DNA from: Lentilactobacillus raoultii
Lineage (GTDB): Bacteria > Bacillota > Bacilli > Lactobacillales > Lactobacillaceae
NCBI RefSeq assembly: GCF_900411375.1
Contig: NZ_LS422984.1
Coordinates: 88,510-152,509, forward strand
Direction: 5' to 3'
DNA length: 64,000 nucleotides
Program-made: the position numbers and the translations under genes
Notes under the pieces: model-generated
Database searches by the model: none
What the model was told of the DNA's origin: nothing
What the model saw: the letters and a program-made list of their open reading frames with translations, nothing else
Shown: positions 1 to 8,359 of the stretch, piece after piece
Numbering within the stretch: position 1 is the stretch's first letter
How the letters are laid out: every line of letters starts with the position of its first letter

Positions 1-1786
1 TGCGGTAGAAGCGCTTGACCATATTAGCTTCAACACCGCTTTTGACGTCTTTGGTTCTAAGAAACTCCATCACAGCATCAAAGCCAACCTGTTCAATTGG
101 TAAAATATCTTCGTTGTGCTTTTCAAATTGTTCGCGCCAATAAACTTCTTCCAAAATAATTGGGGCTGTCAAAAAGGCATCCTGTGCCCGACTCATATTT
201 TTATACATACTACCAATATGAAGGCTGAACCGAACCCTTAAAAGCACGTTTTTCCAGATCTTTTCATCGGCAGAAAAGTTATTTAATTGCAAAAACTTAC
301 CATAATAATATTGCTCATCTTTAGTAATTTTACCTTCGTCATATAACTTTTGAATTGCCTGTAGTTCAACTTGATGACTTTCACTCATAAGCTGCCGACG
401 AAGCTTCAGGCTGGGCGTCCCATCTAAGACCAACTGTTGCTGTAAAGAATCAATCACTACCTGAGCTTCTTCGGGGTGTTCTTTTTCTTTTGCTAAATCA
501 CTGATGGCTGCTTGGATCATTCGGCGAACCCACCGATATCGAGGCTGAGTTGGATTTTGACTTGGTAGTAGCAGGGGAACGAAGATGGTGGGCATAATTA
601 AACTAATTAAAATCACAACGGCGGCCAGAAAAATTAAGGGTCCTCTGAATTCAAACGGTTGGCCGTGAATTACGTTAGGCATGGAAAACGCCAGTGAAAG
701 GGTGATCGTTCCATTGGCACCGCTTAAGGCCATCACCAGACTGTCGCGCCATTCATGGTGGGTCTTGACACGACGTTTGAGCATGTAACGAGTCCAAAGC
801 AACCGAATAGCACCCTTAAAGAGATAAAGCAAAATGCCAATTCCAATTAATTTATAAACACCAAAGTTGGGATTAGGCGATTCCTGCATACCCGTCGTCA
901 CTTCAGGCAAAGAAAGCCCTAATAGGACAAACACCGTTCCTGACAGGATCCCAGAAACGATTTCCCAAACATTAGTGGTAATGAGTTGCATTCGTGAAGA
1001 GGTTAGACGTAATTTTTCACGTTCGGATCCTTGGGCAAGTCCGGCGGCTACAACAGCTAAAATCCCGGATAAGGCTAACTTTTCCGCTAAGAGGTAAACC
1101 AAAAATGGCGTTAGTAGCTGAATTAAAACCATCACCAAGGGGGTGTCATTGTTATAGCGGATTAAAAAAAGTCGAATACTAACAATTACGACACCTAACA
1201 GACTTCCGAAGAGTAGGCCGCCTAAAAATTCCCAAAGAAAGATGCCGATTGCACTTTCCATCGAAAACGTACCGGAAATAAAGGCAGCCAATGCCATGTC
1301 AAACAACACAATGCCGGCCGCATCGTTAAATAGAGATTCATGCTGGAGAATCCCAGCCTGTTCTTCAGCGATCGGATTTGCCTCAAAAATTGAGTTAACA
1401 GCCGAGGCATCGGTTGGCGTCACAATTGCCAGCAGGGCAAAGGCCAAACTAATCGGTAGGACACTATAAATTAGGTGAAGTCCGGATCCAACCACTAACA
1501 CGCTTACCAGTACCAATCCAACCGCCAACGATAAAATGTTGGTAATTGATCGACCAATCCAAAATCGGGAACTATTTTGGGCTTCATTAAACAGCATTGG
1601 CGCGATGACCGCTAATGCAAAGGTGGATGGGTCAAGGTGAAAATCTTTATAAACTGGTAATCCCGCCAATAAAATACCTAGAAAAATTAAAAAGAAAGGC
1701 AGCGGAATCTTTGTAAAGTATCGCGCTAAAATATTAGCCAAGACGACAGCTGCCAAAATGATAATTAATAATAACACCTGGTCCAT
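1..1786 (-). CDS. Na+/H+ antiporter, CPA1 (NhaP-type) family, partial
   Basis: Integral membrane cation/proton exchanger, expected to export Na+ (or K+/Li+) in exchange for protons. About 595 residues are visible; the reading frame is open to the left edge, so the C-terminus is missing. The first ~410 residues are a series of hydrophobic helices, then a long polar cytoplasmic tail. The motif ESLFNDAAGIV near residue 150 matches the conserved E-S-x-x-N-D segment of CPA1 exchangers, whose Asp is the ion-binding residue. The ATG at 1786 is preceded by GAGGAGGG. It is transcribed alone from a promoter about 215 bp upstream and has a structured leader. Family is clear; the exact ion is inferred. 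Confidence 0.93.
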   Translation of the reverse strand, partial: MDQVLLLIIILAAVVLANILARYFTKIPLPFFLIFLGILLAGLPVYKDFHLDPSTFALAVIAPMLFNEAQNSSRFWIGRSITNILSLAVGLVLVSVLVVGSGLHLIYSVLPISLAFALLAIVTPTDASAVNSIFEANPIAEEQAGILQHESLFNDAAGIVLFDMALAAFISGTFSMESAIGIFLWEFLGGLLFGSLLGVVIVSIRLFLIRYNNDTPLVMVLIQLLTPFLVYLLAEKLALSGILAVVAAGLAQGSEREKLRLTSSRMQLITTNVWEIVSGILSGTVFVLLGLSLPEVTTGMQESPNPNFGVYKLIGIGILLYLFKGAIRLLWTRYMLKRRVKTHHEWRDSLVMALSGANGTITLSLAFSMPNVIHGQPFEFRGPLIFLAAVVILISLIMPTIFVPLLLPSQNPTQPRYRWVRRMIQAAISDLAKEKEHPEEAQVVIDSLQQQLVLDGTPSLKLRRQLMSESHQVELQAIQKLYDEGKITKDEQYYYGKFLQLNNFSADEKIWKNVLLRVRFSLHIGSMYKNMSRAQDAFLTAPIILEEVYWREQFEKHNEDILPIEQVGFDAVMEFLRTKDVKSGVEANMVKRFYR

Positions 1787-1921
1787 ATTCAACCCTCCTC
1801 GTATTTCGCTTCATTAACGGTTTTAGTTTAGCACTTATAGGTCGAAAAGGGTGTTAGAGTGCATTAAAAGTAAGTAGTTAAGCGAAAAGGAGACGTTGTT
1901 TATTTTTTGTTTAGAATTCTG

Positions 1922-1988
1922 GACAAACAAAAATGGTGAGCCGCTTCGACCTTCTGAACGCATATGCGCCGATCGTTACGAACTCACC
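1922..1988 (-). promoter_or_regulatory. Structured leader/attenuator-like element upstream of the antiporter
   Basis: Read on the minus strand. GGTGAG (1988-1983) closes with CTCACC (1940-1935). Inside, CGATC pairs with GGTCG and a terminal CGC-ATAT-GCG hairpin sits at 1968-1959, with purine-rich internal loops between stems. The closing stem is followed at once by ATTTTTGTTT, as in an intrinsic terminator. It lies between the antiporter promoter and its start codon, so it could attenuate the gene. I do not recognise a known riboswitch class. Confidence 0.5.
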
Positions 1989-2008
1989 TTGGTTTGGCAC
2001 CGCTATGA

Positions 2009-2038
2009 AGTATAGCATGAACTTGTTGGTAATAGCAA
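2009..2038 (-). promoter_or_regulatory. Promoter of the antiporter gene
   Basis: On the minus strand -35 TTGCTA (2038-2033), an 18-bp spacer and -10 TATACT (2014-2009). Predicted start of transcription is near 2002, giving a ~215-nt leader that contains the hairpin element at 1922-1988. Confidence 0.6.
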
Positions 2039-2153
2039 GCCAAGTTGTATCTTGATGTTGGCAGGTGAATTAAGCTTAATGGTCGGTTGTTGGTACTCGC
2101 TTTTAGGTGTTATCATTAAAACCATTAAGTGTTGGAGAGGGTCGGAGGAAAGT

Positions 2154-2375
2154 ATGTTAAATCTAAAAAGAATATTGTTATTGCTTGCAGGAATTTCATC
2201 AATTATTTTGATTGCTGCCATTAGTTTAATGGTTATCAATGGCAATTTTTGGGCATCAACTCCTTGGATCTCGCATAATCAACCCCATGGAATGATGGGC
2301 TGGTTGTTAGTTTTAACTTTTATTTTGTGGATCGCTTTTTTTGTTGCACCAAAGAATACGAGAAAATCCGATTAA
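2154..2375 (+). CDS. Small membrane protein, unknown function
   Basis: 73 residues. Two hydrophobic segments (about residues 5-24 and 46-65) flank a short polar loop with Trp and His residues; the tail is basic (PKNTRKSD). Predicted to be a two-span membrane protein. The start is the ATG at 2154, 5 bp after GGAGGAAAGT; an in-frame extension to 2052 has no ribosome site. It stands alone and is followed by a strong terminator. I do not recognise the family and infer only membrane location. Confidence 0.7.
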   Translation: MLNLKRILLLLAGISSIILIAAISLMVINGNFWASTPWISHNQPHGMMGWLLVLTFILWIAFFVAPKNTRKSD

Positions 2376-2423
2376 ACTATCCTTTTTCGAAATTTTAGGT
2401 GCTCGAATACCGATCGAATTAAA

Positions 2424-2465
2424 AAAAGGCCGCGGGTAAAATTTAATACCCATAGTGGCCTTTTT
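2424..2465 (+). terminator. Rho-independent terminator
   Basis: AAGGCC pairs with GGCCTT, with an inner GGGTA/TACCC stem, followed by TTTTTG. It ends the transcript of the small membrane protein at 2154-2375. Confidence 0.8.
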
Positions 2466-2563
2466 GTGTCTGACAATGTAAGTACAGGGATGACGATATT
2501 TTTGAATTTTTTATGAATATTGTGAAAAAGATATGAACAAATCAAGATTTTTGTTTGAAAGTT

Positions 2564-2594
2564 TACCGCTTCGGGTTGCGTCGGTAGCTTTTTT
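2564..2594 (+). terminator. Possible terminator in the 2376-2721 gap
   Basis: TACCG (2564-2568) pairs with CGGTA (2582-2586), followed by GCTTTTTT. No gene reads into it apart from read-through of 2154-2375, so it may belong to a short untranslated transcript or be a relic. The rest of the 345-bp gap shows no gene. Confidence 0.45.
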
Positions 2595-2721
2595 CAATTA
2601 GGGTTAATTAATGGCGATTTTAATCACAACCACGATTGCTTAAAGTGAGTTTTGGTTTGTAAACTATTCATTGCCTAACGCTTGGAAATAATTTAAGCTT
2701 TTAATGCCTGGAGGTGGTTAA

Positions 2722-3534
2722 TTGCTATTAAGTCAACTGGTTGCCATTAAAAATTCTAAAAAGAGTTTGGTCACCATTGCGGTCATGATTGGAATGGTTT
2801 TTCTATCGCAAATTAATGCTTGGTATACCTACTTTATGAACTATTCTGGCAGGGGATTTCATGGCGCTCCTGCTGATGAAATGATCAATCCACCGACTGC
2901 CGCATTTTTGTCAGCAAATTCTTCAGGTGATCTTTTTATCATTTTGATAGTTGCTCTACCAATCTTTTTGATTTTAATTAATGCTCATTTAGCACTGGAT
3001 CAAGGTCCAGTAACTGGCCATTGGACTCATTATTTAAGATTAGGAAGCCTTAATCGTGGTTTACTACGAAGTGAATGCGCTAATTTTGGTATTTTCACAG
3101 CTTTTTTTGCTGCTTTGTTTGGGTTTGATTTTCTTATTTCAATTATTATTTTTCATCGAGGAACAGACTTTTTAGGACTGGAAGTTGGTGCATCAAGCTC
3201 TCATTTATTAAATATGGAAATTAGTCATTCGTACTTGGCTTACAGCATGTTTGTGATTGTCGTGAGTGCTGCTTTTGGATTATATGCTGTCGTCATTTAT
3301 GCTTTAGTTCTATTAGTGAAGAAGGCAATTTTGGCTTATACATTATCGTTTGGATTTTGGCTTTTAATGATTGTCATGCCCCATAGCATGTCGTACTTTA
3401 TGCAGCCATTTATTGAATATGACTGGAACGACTATCTGGCCTCACTTTTGTGGTTTTTCGGGATCTGCTTTTTAGTAATTGTTGGTTGTAATTTGATGAT
3501 TAAGTTTATAAGTCGGCATTACTACTTTAATTAA
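2722..3534 (+). CDS. ABC-type transporter membrane subunit (putative)
   Basis: 270 residues with six predicted membrane segments (about 16-34, 74-94, 123-145, 172-200, 201-222, 240-262), arranged like ABC-2 type permeases. It starts with TTG at 2722, 4 bp after GGAGGTGG; no ATG fits. The gene downstream (3627-4286) is an ABC ATPase, so the two probably form one exporter of unknown substrate. The loop between segments 1 and 2 is rich in Gly, Pro and Asn. Function is inferred from topology and neighbour, not from a recognised signature. Confidence 0.65.
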   Translation: MLLSQLVAIKNSKKSLVTIAVMIGMVFLSQINAWYTYFMNYSGRGFHGAPADEMINPPTAAFLSANSSGDLFIILIVALPIFLILINAHLALDQGPVTGHWTHYLRLGSLNRGLLRSECANFGIFTAFFAALFGFDFLISIIIFHRGTDFLGLEVGASSSHLLNMEISHSYLAYSMFVIVVSAAFGLYAVVIYALVLLVKKAILAYTLSFGFWLLMIVMPHSMSYFMQPFIEYDWNDYLASLLWFFGICFLVIVGCNLMIKFISRHYYFN

Positions 3535-3626
3535 TTTAAAACCGGATAACATGGGTTGAAGTGTGGCACAAAATAGTTCGTAAGCATTGGCATTTGGCAA
3601 TTATTTTTTTGAAAGGAACTCAAATA

Positions 3627-4286
3627 ATGACCGTTAAGCTGGTTAATATTTCAAAAATGATTAAACACCGTCGAATATTAAATAACGTTTCATTTGAATT
3701 TGAGGATCGACAGATTTATGGCTTAGTTGGGGATCAAGGCGCCGGCAAGACAATGCTAATTCGAGCGATTGCCGGTTTATTGGTTCCTTCATCTGGGAAA
3801 GTCGTTATTGATGGGCAGGCTTTGCATGATAACATTGATTTTCCACCAAATGTCGGAGTAGCTTTTCAAAATACACCATTTTTGAATGAACTGACCGGCT
3901 TACAGAATCTAGTCTCCTTAAGTAAGATTCAGAATGTTGCTTCAACTGATGATATTAAAAAAACGTTTAAAAACCTCGGCCTGAGTGAAGCAGACTGGAA
4001 TATCAAGCTTGCCGATTGTTCACCTAAATTGAGAAAAAAAGTGAGCATTGCCCAAGCAATTTTTGAAAAGCCAAAGTTACTGTTACTTGATGAACCAACT
4101 GCAGGGCTTGATGAGGATAGTGTTTGGAATCTCCGAAATATATTAAAAGCATTGGCGAATTCCGGGGCAACAATTATTTTAGCAAGTCAAGATGAAGAGG
4201 CCCTCAACATGCTAAGTCATGTCATTTTAAAAATTGATGATGGCCAAATTATCGATCAGGTTAAAGCCAATTGGGTTTGGGGATGA
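3627..4286 (+). CDS. ABC transporter ATP-binding protein with degenerate signature
   Basis: 219 residues. Walker A is GDQGAGKT (35-42), the Q-loop is FQNTPF (~86) and Walker B is LLLLDEPTAGLD (~152-163). The signature normally reading LSGGQ is DCSPKLRKKVS (~131-141), and the switch His after Walker B is Gln (LASQDEE). ATP is probably bound, but hydrolysis may be weak or use an unusual site. The start ATG at 3627 follows GAAAGGAACT; an in-frame extension to 3561 has no ribosome site. It pairs with the membrane protein upstream as an exporter of unknown substrate. Confidence 0.85.
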   Translation: MTVKLVNISKMIKHRRILNNVSFEFEDRQIYGLVGDQGAGKTMLIRAIAGLLVPSSGKVVIDGQALHDNIDFPPNVGVAFQNTPFLNELTGLQNLVSLSKIQNVASTDDIKKTFKNLGLSEADWNIKLADCSPKLRKKVSIAQAIFEKPKLLLLDEPTAGLDEDSVWNLRNILKALANSGATIILASQDEEALNMLSHVILKIDDGQIIDQVKANWVWG

Positions 4287-4564
4287 GGCTGTAAGAGATG
4301 ATTAGTTGATAGTTTAATATTTATAGTTTAAACGATTAAGTATAAGAACCTCCTCTTCTATTCTTCATGATAAAATGTAGATAGAAAAGGGGCTTTTTGT
4401 AAAAGGTCATTTTAAATTCTAATTATAGTGAACTGGCTTACTTTAATATAACGTCACTCATTAAGTAAGCTCTTGGAGGATTACCGATCACTAATTGAAA
4501 GAATGTGAAGGGATTAAATCGAATTAAATAAGAATTAATCATAATCAGAGGGGGTGTTGGACCT

Positions 4565-5902
4565 ATGAAGCGCAATCTATGGCTAACATTAGTTGCAATT
4601 TCACTACTGGCAGTTTCAATTATTTCAATTCACATAACATCTGTTTCAGCTGCAAAAGTCACAACTAGTCAAACTTTTAAGAAAACGTCATTTTTAAGTA
4701 GGTCTCGTCAATCGGTGTATGTTTGGAACAGCCAGCATACCAAGAAATTAGCAAACTTGAAATATTATCCGCATACTAATTTATATTCAACAAAACAGGT
4801 TGTTATTCAAACAAACAGCCACTATGGCAATTATTATTATGTTCGTAGCGCTAACAACCGGCTTAAAGGTTATGTTTGGCATGGTAACCTTATTCCGGGT
4901 TCATACATCAAGGGTGGCGGTTATCGTTATCCAACTGAGCATGTGTTACTGTCAAGCATTCCTTATGATAAGAAGTTTGCAAATTCTTCCGGAAAAATGG
5001 CGACGACCAATCGTATTTTTGGGATCATGAATGCGGATGCAATTAAACCCTATACTAAAGTGCCAACTACTAGTCAGCAAAAAACAGTCATTAATTTTTT
5101 GAAACGTAAAAATTCAAATATCCCTAAAATGATCGAAATCGGTGCTACAAAGGGTGTTAGGATTTCAATGATGACTTTGTTTATCGGGAAAAGTCAACAG
5201 GTTCAATTACCCATGATTGAGACCAACCCTTATGGTTATTGGGTAGACGTTAATTCCTTTTACCCGGTACTGACATTATCAAAATTGAAAAATCGGGCAA
5301 AGCCTATCAAAACTTACAATATCGCTAAAACGGTTACCACAGTTTTTGGTTCGCGGACTTATGATTTTGAAAATCCAAGAGCGCAGTCTGATTCCAACAT
5401 GAATGAAGGTCCAATCACTAAAGTTTATGGGACCGGTTATGGTCCAAACAAGAACTTATCGTTAGTCGATTGTCGTGATCGGTTACGATACGTTTCAACC
5501 AAGAACATTTTTAGTATTTCAAATAATCAGCCAACGCTGCGTCATGGTATCTGGTATATTGCCCCATCTTATCAATTTGTTAGCATTGGTGGCCACGAAC
5601 AGAAACTTAGAGGGATGATTAATCCATTAAGATCAACCATCTATCGATATGTTAATCAAAATGGGTTCACCCAATATAAATATGAAAATGGTCACTGGAC
5701 GGCTCAATTTAATCTGCATTTTGAATTTCTTAAAAACGGTAATGTCAGTGTGCATTTTAATCAATTAACTGGCGTGATAAATCACGAGAAGGCTGTGGGT
5801 AAAGAACGGGTTATTGCAACTTTAACCGGACCCAATGCTGATGCTGAAATGATGGCTTACCTGAATCATTCCGCGGATTGGTATAATTCACTGATTAGTT
5901 GA
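4565..5902 (+). CDS. Secreted surface protein with SH3-like domain, unknown function
   Basis: 445 residues. A signal peptide occupies ~1-29, with a basic N-terminus, hydrophobic core and cleavage near SVSAA. Residues ~45-115 form an SH3-like/surface-layer-type module ending in YYYVRSANNRLKGYVWHGNL, closely resembling YYYVKSTSGKKVAGWVWRGYL in the protease at 19612-20988. The remaining ~320 residues are Tyr/Asn-rich and not recognised; no catalytic motif is visible. The ATG at 4565 follows GAGGGGGTGTTGG. It is probably cell-wall associated in one transcription unit, followed by the hairpin at 5989-6040. Confidence 0.8.
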   Translation: MKRNLWLTLVAISLLAVSIISIHITSVSAAKVTTSQTFKKTSFLSRSRQSVYVWNSQHTKKLANLKYYPHTNLYSTKQVVIQTNSHYGNYYYVRSANNRLKGYVWHGNLIPGSYIKGGGYRYPTEHVLLSSIPYDKKFANSSGKMATTNRIFGIMNADAIKPYTKVPTTSQQKTVINFLKRKNSNIPKMIEIGATKGVRISMMTLFIGKSQQVQLPMIETNPYGYWVDVNSFYPVLTLSKLKNRAKPIKTYNIAKTVTTVFGSRTYDFENPRAQSDSNMNEGPITKVYGTGYGPNKNLSLVDCRDRLRYVSTKNIFSISNNQPTLRHGIWYIAPSYQFVSIGGHEQKLRGMINPLRSTIYRYVNQNGFTQYKYENGHWTAQFNLHFEFLKNGNVSVHFNQLTGVINHEKAVGKERVIATLTGPNADAEMMAYLNHSADWYNSLIS

Positions 5903-5988
5903 CCGATGCAAAGAGGAATAGGGCCTATTTTAGCGTTGCAAAAATTGCGTAACAGCTTGTTTGAAATTAGATCAATTCAAGTAGGCTT

Positions 5989-6040
5989 AAAAAAGCTAAT
6001 CGCAATTGACGATTAAAACATCAATTACGATTAGCTTTTT
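5989..6040. terminator. Bidirectional terminator beside the left att site
   Basis: AAAAAGCTAATCG pairs with CGATTAGCTTTTT. It can end the surface-protein transcript from the left. Before integration it was probably the native terminator of ssrA, whose 3' end now lies 8.6 kb to the right; this last point is inferred. Confidence 0.75.
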
Positions 6041-6060
6041 CATTCAATGGAGTCGGCGGG
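6036..6060 (+). repeat. Left attachment-site core (25-bp direct repeat)
   Basis: The 25 bases here are identical to 14667-14691, where they cover the last 13 bases of tmRNA plus 12 bases beyond it. The left copy starts TTTTTCATTC and ends GGAGTCGGCGGG, where ssrA similarity stops. It is a duplicated ssrA 3' end, the usual mark of tyrosine-integrase insertion. Confidence 0.92.
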
Positions 6061-6135
6061 TATTGAGTACGGTTTTTAATTGAATGCCATTATACCCGTA
6101 ATAGTAAGGGATTTTGCAACATGCAAAGTCCGAAA

Positions 6136-6159
6136 TGCTTACCGATTTGCTTACCATTG
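6136..6159 (+). repeat. Left arm-type repeat (24 bp, contains two half-sites)
   Basis: TGCTTACCGATTTGCTTACC plus ATTG is identical to 14558-14581. Each copy holds two GCTTACC half-sites 12 bp apart. The copies lie 76 bp inside the left core and 86 bp inside the right core, in the same orientation. This geometry fits arm-type binding sites of the integrase N-terminal domain. It ends 1 bp before the int stop codon. Confidence 0.75.
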
Positions 6160-6160
6160 G

Positions 6161-7312
6161 TTAAAAATTTAGGAAATTAGCCAACTTTTCTACCGCTTGA
6201 TTGTCTTGCTTTTGAGTGACATGTGTGTAAATGTTAAGTGTTGTTTGAGCATCGTCATGGCCCAATCGAGTTTGAACTTCTTTGATAGTTGCCCCAGCCT
6301 CAAATAGTAAGCTGGCGGAAGTATGTCGGAATCCATGAACCGTGATCGACTTCAAATGATGAGTCTTAATAATTTTCTTTAACCATTTAGCAGGTGTATT
6401 GAGCGACTTATAACCATTTTTGGTGTTAGCAAAGATTAATTGACCTCTTTGCAGAGTATTAAAGCCAAGAACTAAATACTCACGCTTTTGCAAAGCCCGC
6501 CACTGCTTTAAATAATGCAAAGTTTTCTTGTCTAAAGTAATCTCACGACGACCAGCGAGGGTTTTAGGTGCTTGAATGATTTGCTTCCCGTTCATCCCTT
6601 GCGTAAGTGTCTTGTTGATATTCATGGTTGATTTGCTGAAATTAACATCATTCCATGTTAATGCTAAACACTCACCTCGACGGATACCAGCAAAAGCCAG
6701 AACTCGAAACAGGGTATACTTTTCCAACTCTTCATTTGGATTGATATACGTAAAGAAGGTTTCTAATTGTGATTTGTCCCAAAAGTTGTCATGACTTTTA
6801 CCCCATTGTGCTTTGCGTTTAGGGATGGTTATTTTTTTAGTGGGATTGTCACCGTGCATATAATCATGTTTTAAAGCGTAATCAAAAACATTTGTGGTAT
6901 AGTTAAACCATTTCTTGAAATTGCGCGGTGCGATTTTAAACCAATCGTTGACCGCCTTTTGAATTTGAGCAGGGGTAATTGTCCGGATTCGCTTATTACC
7001 AAAATACGGTAAAATATGATTGTCAAACATACCAGCGGTTCTGGCGATCGTGCTTTCTCGCACGGTGTTCTTATAGCCTTGGTACCATTGCTCATAGACC
7101 ACTTTAAATAAAATATTATTATCTTTGTTGAAGTCACCTTGACTAATCTGAAGTTCCAATCGATTAGCTGCCAGGGCGGCTTCTTTTTTCGTTTTAAAGC
7201 CTCGTTTCATGATGCGTTTTGGTTTACCAGTTTGAGGGTCTAAACCGGCGTAGACCTGAAATAAATACCGTTTATTGCCACTTTTTAAAGAATAACTTGT
7301 AATGCTTGCCAT
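6161..7312 (-). CDS. int: Tyrosine recombinase / integrase
   Basis: 383 residues. An N-terminal arm-binding-like region (~1-60) with YLFQVYAGLDPQTGKPKR is followed by a SAM-like core-binding domain (~60-165) and a catalytic domain. Catalytic residues are visible: R211 in AGIRRGE, H326 and R329 in HGFRH, and nucleophile Y362 in LNIYTH. It should integrate and excise the element at the ssrA 3' end. The start is ATG 7312, 8 bp after GAAAGGACG; an upstream in-frame ATG at 7399 lies inside the repressor and lacks a ribosome site. It sits next to the left att core, as expected. Confidence 0.97.
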   Translation of the reverse strand: MASITSYSLKSGNKRYLFQVYAGLDPQTGKPKRIMKRGFKTKKEAALAANRLELQISQGDFNKDNNILFKVVYEQWYQGYKNTVRESTIARTAGMFDNHILPYFGNKRIRTITPAQIQKAVNDWFKIAPRNFKKWFNYTTNVFDYALKHDYMHGDNPTKKITIPKRKAQWGKSHDNFWDKSQLETFFTYINPNEELEKYTLFRVLAFAGIRRGECLALTWNDVNFSKSTMNINKTLTQGMNGKQIIQAPKTLAGRREITLDKKTLHYLKQWRALQKREYLVLGFNTLQRGQLIFANTKNGYKSLNTPAKWLKKIIKTHHLKSITVHGFRHTSASLLFEAGATIKEVQTRLGHDDAQTTLNIYTHVTQKQDNQAVEKLANFLNF

Positions 7313-7331
7313 AAGGTAACCGTCCTTTCGG

Positions 7332-7347
7332 TGCCAGCCGTGAACGG
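7332..7347 (+). repeat. 16-bp repeat, copy 1
   Basis: TGCCAGCCGTGAACGG is repeated exactly at 8852-8867, and a related TGCCAGCCGCGAAT lies on the minus strand at 14521-14534. This copy is between the repressor stop and the integrase start. It contains the small palindrome CCGT-GA-ACGG. Role unknown. Confidence 0.7.
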
Positions 7348-7356
7348 TATGTAAGA

Positions 7357-8214
7357 TTAATCGGTTAATATCGAATTTAAAGAAATGCCATCGCCCCATT
7401 CAATAGGTAATTCAAGCGTCGTTTGCTTATTGCCTCTGTTATGAATCTCGACAATGCTTATTTCACCATTGATCTTTTTAGAAGCATACCAAGACACATC
7501 AATTTTAGATGCTGTTTTAAATTTCTTGCTGTACCAATTGAAGATCTTCAGCGACATTTCTTCAAAGTTGGCGATACGCAAGAATTTACCAATTGTGTTA
7601 TTAGTACAATACATTAAATCTGATGGGGTATGATTAAATATTTTTTCCGCAGCCTTAGAATGTTCTCGTTTAAATTGTTCCATTTCTTGTCTCTGCACAA
7701 ATGAGCATCGAAGCATTGCAAGTTGGAATTCAACATTATTTCTAATCATCGCTTCACGAATGTTAGAGTTAATGGCATTAAACGTTGTGTTATTTGACTT
7801 GTCACTTGCTTCTTTTTCCATTTGAAAAAGATCACTACGAGTTATATTAACAGGCCCCATGACTGGTTCTACCCCAACAAAAGTTGTAAAGTGCTGCGTC
7901 TCGGTTTTTACGTCAATTGGAAAAATATAATATGGCAAAGGACGAGGATATATTACTTGCTTATTCATAAATTTTCCCGCTTCAATTGGCTTTCCTTTTA
8001 AATAAAACTCATAATCTTCTTCAAAAAATAAGTCGCTCAGAGGCGTATGTAATGCCTTAGCAATTCTATTCAATGTCTCAATACGTGTTTTGAAAGGAAT
8101 ATCCTTTGATTTGGAAAGCGGAGTGATCGTTGTTCTAGATATACCCGTTTCTTTGCTAAGTTGTGAGACTGTGATTTCATTTTTCTTCATTAACTGTGGA
8201 ATATTAGATTTCAA
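7357..8214 (-). CDS. XRE-family phage-type repressor
   Basis: 285 residues. An N-terminal helix-turn-helix (~5-60; NEITVSQLSKETGISRTTIT) is followed by LHTPLSDLFFEEDY and a ~220-residue C-terminal region that I do not recognise; no LexA-like Ser/Lys protease motif is evident. It probably holds the element in the integrated state by repressing the divergent promoters at 8236-8296. The start is TTG 8214, 8 bp after AAGGAGG; an upstream ATG at 8247 would place that ribosome site inside the coding region. As in satellites, derepression may require a helper-phage protein rather than RecA; that is inference. Confidence 0.85.
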   Translation of the reverse strand: MKSNIPQLMKKNEITVSQLSKETGISRTTITPLSKSKDIPFKTRIETLNRIAKALHTPLSDLFFEEDYEFYLKGKPIEAGKFMNKQVIYPRPLPYYIFPIDVKTETQHFTTFVGVEPVMGPVNITRSDLFQMEKEASDKSNNTTFNAINSNIREAMIRNNVEFQLAMLRCSFVQRQEMEQFKREHSKAAEKIFNHTPSDLMYCTNNTIGKFLRIANFEEMSLKIFNWYSKKFKTASKIDVSWYASKKINGEISIVEIHNRGNKQTTLELPIEWGDGISLNSILTD

Positions 8215-8235
8215 TTGCAAAACCTCCTTATACAA

Positions 8236-8264
8236 ATTGTACTTCAAAAAAACAACATCATCAA
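8236..8264 (-). promoter_or_regulatory. Leftward promoter for repressor (and int)
   Basis: On the minus strand -35 TTGATG (8264-8259), 17-bp spacer and -10 TACAAT (8241-8236). The ribosome site AAGGAGG of the repressor follows about 10 bp downstream of the -10 box. Confidence 0.75.
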
Positions 8265-8267
8265 CTG

Positions 8268-8296
8268 TTGACCTTTATAAACGAATGAGCTATTCT
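8268..8296 (+). promoter_or_regulatory. Rightward promoter of the element
   Basis: -35 TTGACC (8268-8273), 17-bp spacer and -10 TATTCT (8291-8296). It diverges from the repressor promoter with the two -35 boxes 3 bp apart, and would drive the Cro-like gene and replication genes. Confidence 0.7.
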
Positions 8297-8297
8297 G

Positions 8298-8341
8298 TTT
8301 ATATAGAATTCATATAGCAAAAATAATGAACTCTATATAAG
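8298..8341. promoter_or_regulatory. Inverted-repeat operator pair
   Basis: TTTATATAGAATTCAT (8298-8313) and ATGAACTCTATATAAG (8326-8341) are inverted copies with mismatches in the final base and one internal base, 12 bp apart. They overlap the start of the rightward transcript and are likely binding sites of the XRE repressor or the Cro-like protein. Confidence 0.7.
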
Positions 8342-8359
8342 CAAAAAGAGGTGATTTAA

